A stretch of DNA of 36,265 nt, from positions 1 through 36,265 of the forward strand of contig CATKXS010000013.1 in the NCBI GenBank assembly GCA_949841045.1. The letters are read 5' to 3'. The position numbers and the translations under genes were made by a program. The stretch is from an uncultured Clostridia bacterium (GTDB lineage Bacteria; Bacillota; Clostridia; Christensenellales; UBA1242). The notes under the pieces were generated by a model. It had not been told where the DNA came from. It saw only the letters and a program-made list of their open reading frames with translations, and did not search any database. Positions 33,207-36,265 of the stretch are shown here, piece after piece (position 1 is the first letter of the stretch; the number at the start of each line of letters is the position of its first letter).

Positions 33207-34139
33207 ATGAGCAAAATTAAAGAAAATTTTAAGAAAATTTGGCTAAAAACAAAAGAATTTGCCAAAAAATTGTGGAATTATTACACGCTTTACGAAAAAC
33301 TGTGGTTTTTGACTATTACTATTCTTGCATTTGTTTTTGCATTTGTATTCCCAGAAGAGGACATTGGCGGAATAAATGGCAAAATCATTATGACATTATA
33401 TCTTGTTGACATTTTATCAAACATACTATGCGAGCTTCTCATATCAAAACAAAGCAAGTGGAATTTCCTTGTATCTCTAGTTGTTGAATTTACCGAAATC
33501 GCCATCTGTATTGTGTGCGCATATAGATTTGCAACTATGGCAGCAACAATATTCTTCTGGATTCCAATTGATATAATAAGCTTCTTTGTATGGCATCGTC
33601 ACCCCGACCGCAAAGAGCAAGAACTTACAGAAGTTCGTAGGCTTAAAGGTTGGCAGGAAGTTTTGGTTATCGCAGGAATTGTCGTTTGGACGGTTGGAGT
33701 TGGCTACCTCCTAACGCTAATCGACATAGAAGGCGGAATTCTATCAAACTCACCTGTGCTCGAAAAAGTTGTCTGTTATATTGATGCCTGTTGCAGTGCT
33801 GTCGGAATTGCAAATGGACTCTTCATTCTGTTTAGATACCGTGAACAATGGATTGCCTGGTACATTGCAACTTTTCTTGAAATTGCAATGAATATTATCG
33901 CTGGCCAATGGGTGCTTTTAGTCCTTAAGGCCGGATACCTAACCAACACAACCTATGGATATATAAAATGGACCAAATACATAAAGTCTCACTCGAATGA
34001 AAATAAGAATAAAAAAGACGAAAATCAAGTTATTGACGATACTCAAATTCAAGATATTGACAACATCAAAGAAGAAAAAGTAGAACAAGAAAAGGACGCC
34101 CAAAATGATGAGAATCTGCCTTCTGAAACACAAAATTAG
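33207..34139 (+). CDS. PnuC-family transporter (nicotinamide riboside or similar vitamin)
   Basis: 310 residues with an amphipathic basic start, about seven membrane spans and the C-terminal PnuC signature RYREQWIAWYIATFLEIAMN followed by TYGYIKW. The family imports nicotinamide riboside, or other vitamins such as riboflavin or thiamine. Unusual is a highly charged hydrophilic tail from about 253 to 310, rich in Lys, Glu, Asp and Asn, absent from normal PnuC. The ribosome binding sequence (CGGAATG) is weak. Confidence 0.82.
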   Translation: MSKIKENFKKIWLKTKEFAKKLWNYYTLYEKLWFLTITILAFVFAFVFPEEDIGGINGKIIMTLYLVDILSNILCELLISKQSKWNFLVSLVVEFTEIAICIVCAYRFATMAATIFFWIPIDIISFFVWHRHPDRKEQELTEVRRLKGWQEVLVIAGIVVWTVGVGYLLTLIDIEGGILSNSPVLEKVVCYIDACCSAVGIANGLFILFRYREQWIAWYIATFLEIAMNIIAGQWVLLVLKAGYLTNTTYGYIKWTKYIKSHSNENKNKKDENQVIDDTQIQDIDNIKEEKVEQEKDAQNDENLPSETQN

Positions 34140-34170
34140 TTAAAATTTCATAAAAAACGTTAAAAAACAC

Positions 34171-34200
34171 AAAAAAATGCAATAAATATTGCATTTTTTT
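34171..34200. terminator. Bidirectional terminator
   Basis: AAAAAAATGCAAT/ATTGCATTTTTTT around an AAAT loop between the pnuC-like gene and the convergent S51 gene. Confidence 0.85.
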
Positions 34201-34201
34201 A

Positions 34202-34948
34202 TTAATTATTTTTAAAAACTTTACTTTCCTCGTTTTCGCAAATACGAACCACTTCCCCTTTTTCAATTTTATAAACCTCGCCATATAATCTACATTCTTT
34301 ATCATCGACAAGGATATAACTTCCATTTGGTAGAGCATAGAAAGTTTGATTTTGGCTATCTGGTAAATAATACTTTTTAAGCAAGTTAACATTCTTAGGA
34401 CAATATAGATTACCACTCTCCTCTACAAAATGAGGAATAATTACAAAATCATAAAATCCAAGTCCGCTCAAATATTTCTTATTGAATATTACCTCTCTCC
34501 TATTCTCTGGATAATTATAACCAATTTCACCAAGATTCATCGCTCCAGCGCTTACGCCTAAGACAACAGCATTTGATTCTAGCAAAAGTTCTTTCAAACC
34601 AATTTTCTTAAAAAACTTAAGTTGACATTTTAATTTACCGCCCGCAAGAAAAATAAGGTCGGCATTCTTGACAAGTGACTCTGCCTGATTATAATTTTCC
34701 CCGTCAAGCACATCGCAATTCTTAAATGGTAATCCTGCCTCTTTCAAAGCTTCAAAAATCATATTAGCACTTTTTAAGTGAGACTCATGATATTTAGGGT
34801 TATTACAAATAAATAGAAAATTATCACATTTTTTAAGAGATTTTGTTAAATTATCTCTAAATGTGTTGCTTTTATCTATTTCCTTTCTAATTGTTTCTCC
34901 ATTTTCGCGTATGCTTTTTACGCTTTCAGCCAGTAAAAATATTTTCAT
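34202..34948 (-). CDS. S51-family peptidase (dipeptidase E-like)
   Basis: 248 residues with the family's nucleophile motif GVSAGAMNL (Ser133), an LAGG turn at 101-104 (D..IFLAGG), and a His in IIPHFVEE. S51 peptidases cleave N-terminal Asp-X dipeptides; cyanophycinases are relatives, and the substrate here is not fixed by the sequence. AGGAGG overlaps the stop codon of the upstream AAA-CYTH gene, with an 8-base gap, so the two are likely coupled. Confidence 0.85.
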   Translation of the reverse strand: MKIFLLAESVKSIRENGETIRKEIDKSNTFRDNLTKSLKKCDNFLFICNNPKYHESHLKSANMIFEALKEAGLPFKNCDVLDGENYNQAESLVKNADLIFLAGGKLKCQLKFFKKIGLKELLLESNAVVLGVSAGAMNLGEIGYNYPENRREVIFNKKYLSGLGFYDFVIIPHFVEESGNLYCPKNVNLLKKYYLPDSQNQTFYALPNGSYILVDDKECRLYGEVYKIEKGEVVRICENEESKVFKNN

Positions 34949-34956
34949 CTTCCCTC

Positions 34957-36066
34957 CTAATTCAAATCACTTGGCACACTTTGCGCAAGTGCAAAATTTG
35001 AAAATACTTTCTCTTCAGTTACTTCTCTGACAACTTTAATAAAGTCTGGGATTTCAATTTTGTCGTTTTCGCTTGTAAGTTCAATTTCCATAATAGCTCT
35101 ATTTTTCGCAAAAGGATAAATATCAATCTCAAAATATTGATTTTTATAAACAAGACAATATCTATCTTTGCGAATTTGTTTTAAGTTTGTATTCGCTTCT
35201 TCAAGAAGAGTTAAATAGCGTTTTTGAGAGATTTTTTCTTCAAATTCTACCCTCTTTATTGGCGAAATACTACGCTTGGTGGTAACAGTGTAGATATAAC
35301 TTCCATTTGCGCCTCTTTGCCTAACACGCCGTTCATCACCTTTTTCAGAATTAAGATAAGTTTGTATTATATTCACCTTAGTACAATTTGCAAGACTTTC
35401 TAGATAATTTAAGTCTGGTTTTTCAATTAAAAACTTGCGTTCTATCTCAAACGGAGAAGGCTCACCAAGAAGCGCGCAAATCTCACGCAATAGCCTCTTG
35501 ATTTTTGTTTCAAAATCGGTTGAGTTGTCGATTACTCTAAAATGAGGATGCCCAGTCCAGCATGATATAATTTTATCATCTTGCACTCTCGCCTCGTCAA
35601 TACTCTCTTTTCTTGCAAGATTATTTGCAGTTGTATATGCACTTTCCGCCCCTTTTGCACAACTTACGAGATGAAATACCCCATCATAACTATCTCGGCG
35701 CTCAAGCATATCAATTCCAGTTTCTTCAAGAAGTTCATCAAATTCCCTATCTGTAACAAACCCTTTGCAGTCCATAAGTCCACGGTCACATACAAGCAAT
35801 ATCTTTTCATCAGGAAGCAGTTTGCAAGCTTCTTCATAGAAATTTTCTTTAAGTTGTTGAAAAAGCATAATATTCTTTTCAAACAACTTGCCATCATTAT
35901 TAAACGCGGGTAAACTAAAGCCATCAAGGATAAGTTCTGTCGCCGTTTCGCTAACTGTGACAACCTTATATCCAATCTTGCTTATTTCTTTTTCAATACT
36001 GCTAAGACCTGTGCTTTTTCCACCACACGGCCCACCAGTAAGTACAATTTTAACTATTTTTTTCAT
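34957..36066 (-). CDS. AAA_28-type P-loop ATPase fused to a CYTH domain
   Basis: 369 residues. Residues 1 to about 190 are a P-loop domain of kinase/NadR-like type with Walker A TGGPCGGKST (10-19) and LLVCDRGLMD (Walker B-like). Residues 205-360 are a CYTH triphosphate-tunnel domain with EIERK at 207-211 and further Arg/Lys/Glu-rich strands (RRVRQRG, IMEIEL). CYTH enzymes hydrolyse or act on triphosphates, so a role in nucleotide or polyphosphate chemistry is inferred. Ribosome binding sequence AGGTG before the ATG at 36066. First gene of a pair with the S51 peptidase. Confidence 0.85.
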   Translation of the reverse strand: MKKIVKIVLTGGPCGGKSTGLSSIEKEISKIGYKVVTVSETATELILDGFSLPAFNNDGKLFEKNIMLFQQLKENFYEEACKLLPDEKILLVCDRGLMDCKGFVTDREFDELLEETGIDMLERRDSYDGVFHLVSCAKGAESAYTTANNLARKESIDEARVQDDKIISCWTGHPHFRVIDNSTDFETKIKRLLREICALLGEPSPFEIERKFLIEKPDLNYLESLANCTKVNIIQTYLNSEKGDERRVRQRGANGSYIYTVTTKRSISPIKRVEFEEKISQKRYLTLLEEANTNLKQIRKDRYCLVYKNQYFEIDIYPFAKNRAIMEIELTSENDKIEIPDFIKVVREVTEEKVFSNFALAQSVPSDLN

Positions 36067-36127
36067 TTTTCACCTAATTTTTTGTTTATTTTACACAACT
36101 TAATATTAACTTGACACTATATTGATA

Positions 36128-36265
36128 CAAACTAAGTTTTCCGCAGCAGACGAGGCCTGACTTTGCGATTTTTTTTGAAAGATACTGATGCAAACTAAGT
36201 TTGTTGGAACGAATTGGTTATAATATTAAGACTTTGCTAAACGATACTGATGCAAACTAAGTTTG
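36128..36265. repeat. Palindromic repeat cluster E at the window edge
   Basis: CAAACTAAGTTTT (36128-36140, last base degenerate), CAAACTAAGTTTG at 36191-36203 and 36253-36265, spaced 63 and 62 bases. The last two are preceded by GATACTGATG; the middle one is followed by TTGGAACGAATTGG. The same 13-base palindrome occurs 29 kb away at 7386-7398. The window ends exactly at the last copy, so the array may continue. Region 36067-36127 should hold the promoter of the AAA-CYTH gene; I found only a weak TAAAAT. Confidence 0.85.

Overview
The window looks like a chromosomal segment of a low-GC Gram-positive anaerobe, most likely an uncultured host-associated Clostridia-type Bacillota. Supporting signs are AT-rich DNA, many AGGAGG-type ribosome binding sites, a pyruvate formate-lyase module, split CoaC and CoaB, a YqhQ(DUF1385)-PrmC-PrfA block, a SpoVB-type flippase and a secreted protein built of Listeria-Bacteroides (InlB-B type) repeats. 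No rRNA, tRNA, CRISPR-Cas or transposase gene was seen. The taxonomic statement is inference.

Layout. 1-1244: 5' part of a secreted repeat protein on the minus strand, switched out of frame by a C10 tract. 1534-5382: prfA, a DUF1385-PrmC fusion and a diacylglycerol-kinase family gene. 5512-6570: YitT-family membrane protein. 6783-11549: a small membrane protein and the fermentative module pflB - pflA - PflX-like radical SAM (minus), interspersed with palindromic repeat clusters. 11766-13853: Old Yellow Enzyme-type Fe-S flavin reductase. 14023-16086: HTH protein with an internal duplication, a two-TM protein whose promoter spacer holds a G9 tract, and a LysR regulator. 16237-17561: coaC-coaB. 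17825-22636: EamA-type transporter and a heterodimeric ABC exporter. 22763-24667: two orphan small genes divergent from an operon of three double-HTH proteins. 24704-27134: tilS and two orphans. 27213-31409: TetR regulator divergent from a two-ATPase, one-permease ABC-2 operon. 31526-36066: SpoVB-like flippase, PnuC-like transporter, S51 peptidase and an AAA-CYTH fusion.

Three things stand out. First, a family of short palindromes (13 bases, typically N5-TTA-N5') recurs in at least five intergenic clusters with a period of about 57-63 bases. The stem sequence differs between clusters and even within one, pairing is kept, and the flanks (GTTCC on one side, TATCG on the other) are conserved. 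Single copies sit 0-1 base after several stop codons, and two copies are translated as an N-terminal extension of PflA. Second, two independent G/C homopolymer tracts lie where slippage would switch expression: C10 inside a signal-peptide gene and G9 between a perfect -35 and a good -10 box. Third, the divergent dagK-like and yitT genes each have a -10 box 5-6 bases before the ATG and no ribosome binding site, suggesting leaderless transcripts.

Most other genes are recognisable housekeeping or transport functions. Boundaries, motifs and repeats were read by eye; family assignments come from motif recognition without database searches.
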